This document shows, piece by piece, positions 63,401 through 64,000 of a DNA stretch of 64,000 nucleotides (positions within the stretch are counted from its first letter, which is position 1; every line of letters starts with the position of its first letter). This DNA is from Allolobophora icterica (taxonomy: Eukaryota > Annelida > Clitellata > Crassiclitellata > Lumbricidae): contig OY744615.1 in NCBI GenBank assembly GCA_963556255.1, forward strand, positions 46,803,148-46,867,147, written 5' to 3'. The notes beneath the pieces were generated by a model. It did no database searches, was not told where the DNA came from, and worked only from the letters and a program-made list of their open reading frames with translations. The position numbers were made by a program, and so were the translations under genes.

Positions 63401-64000
63401 GCTACTTACTGTTCTTCATATTATTGTCCTTTCTATAATAATCCTTGGCTATTGTTTTTATTACTCTTAAGCATGCATAACAATAGTAATTAATTATTAT
63501 AATACTAATGTTAATATGATTATGCCTAACTTTTGTTATTGTGAATATGATTATGCCTCACTTTTGTTATCTTTAAATTCAGACATTTTAAGGTAGATTC
63601 CAATGTAAAGTCACACAATATAAGCCTCCAATTAATTATGTTCTTTCTGTCATTGTTTTTGTGATTAAATCATGGAATTTAATGGCGTTGAAGAGAAATT
63701 GTATATAGATCTAGTCTTGATGCCTGGTTTCTGCTTTGTAATCACACACTGCAGTGTGTCACCCTATGTGCAATGGAGGTTATCGTTGAAAATTTCCGCC
63801 TAATTAGGGCTTATTAAGCAGTAAGTCTTATTCCATGGACATCTTTAACGGCCAGACGCGTGCTTTGCTTCATGCAGATAGATACGTTGTTGTCAACAGT
63901 CAATTTTTGTTTTAAGATCCGCCATATTGGATGATAACAGACGGTACTGTAGTTGGCTTGCACAGTTTGCCAGGCAAGGAAACGCGGTTAGCCAATCATG
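63401..64000. other. No gene seen to the window end
   Basis: AT-rich. A direct repeat GTGAATATGATTATGCCT(A/C)AC plus TTTTGTTAT occurs at about 63510 and 63540. If 63342-63400 is real, this is its downstream intron. Confidence 0.4.

Overview
The window is nuclear DNA of an animal, most likely a marine invertebrate. The genes are split by GT-AG introns (one GC-AG), proteins are metazoan families (casein kinase 2 beta, ankyrin/SOCS-box protein, 12-TM facilitator), and intergenic DNA is AT-rich and crowded with SINEs, LINE tails and hAT-type transposons. The short palindrome AGGCCTA recurs throughout. I cannot name the phylum from the sequence.

Three protein genes can be assembled exon by exon with consistent phases. 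(1) An ankyrin-repeat protein with a C-terminal SOCS box, minus strand, four coding exons between 23256 and 18753, 336 aa, with a GC-AG first coding intron. (2) A spinster-like major facilitator transporter, plus strand, nine exons from 27520 to 44195, 568 aa; its introns carry most of the mobile DNA. (3) Casein kinase 2 regulatory subunit beta (CSNK2B), plus strand, six coding exons from 46185 to 50701, 222 aa. Further weak candidates on the plus strand are a terminal exon near 53051-53165, a promoter plus first coding exon near 59940-60111, and an internal exon at 63342-63400.

Layout: 1-15.5 kb has no host gene. It holds a GA/GACA microsatellite, a scattered cluster of promoter-like repeat units (a conserved ACACCTTTAAAACG box exactly 28 bp before a TATA-like box in most copies), LINE and SINE remnants, and several hAT elements, one coding for an internally deleted transposase. 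15.5-18.7 kb has two small MITEs, a 1.25-kb array of a 20-bp unit and an array of CCAAT boxes. 18.7-23.3 kb is the ankyrin/SOCS gene; 23.3-27.5 kb is intergenic with a fold-back element and nested MITEs. 27.5-44.2 kb is the transporter, including a 2.5-kb LINE in intron 2 and a 4.9-kb hAT-bounded composite in intron 8. 45.3-51.8 kb is CSNK2B. 52-64 kb is mostly SINEs and LINE tails with the weak gene candidates.

The strongest unusual material is the transposon landscape: more than ten elements with matching 8-bp target duplications, several inserted into one another, so their relative order of arrival can be read directly. I did not find a convincing new multi-gene system; the promoter-like 28-bp-spaced repeat cluster is the least explained feature.
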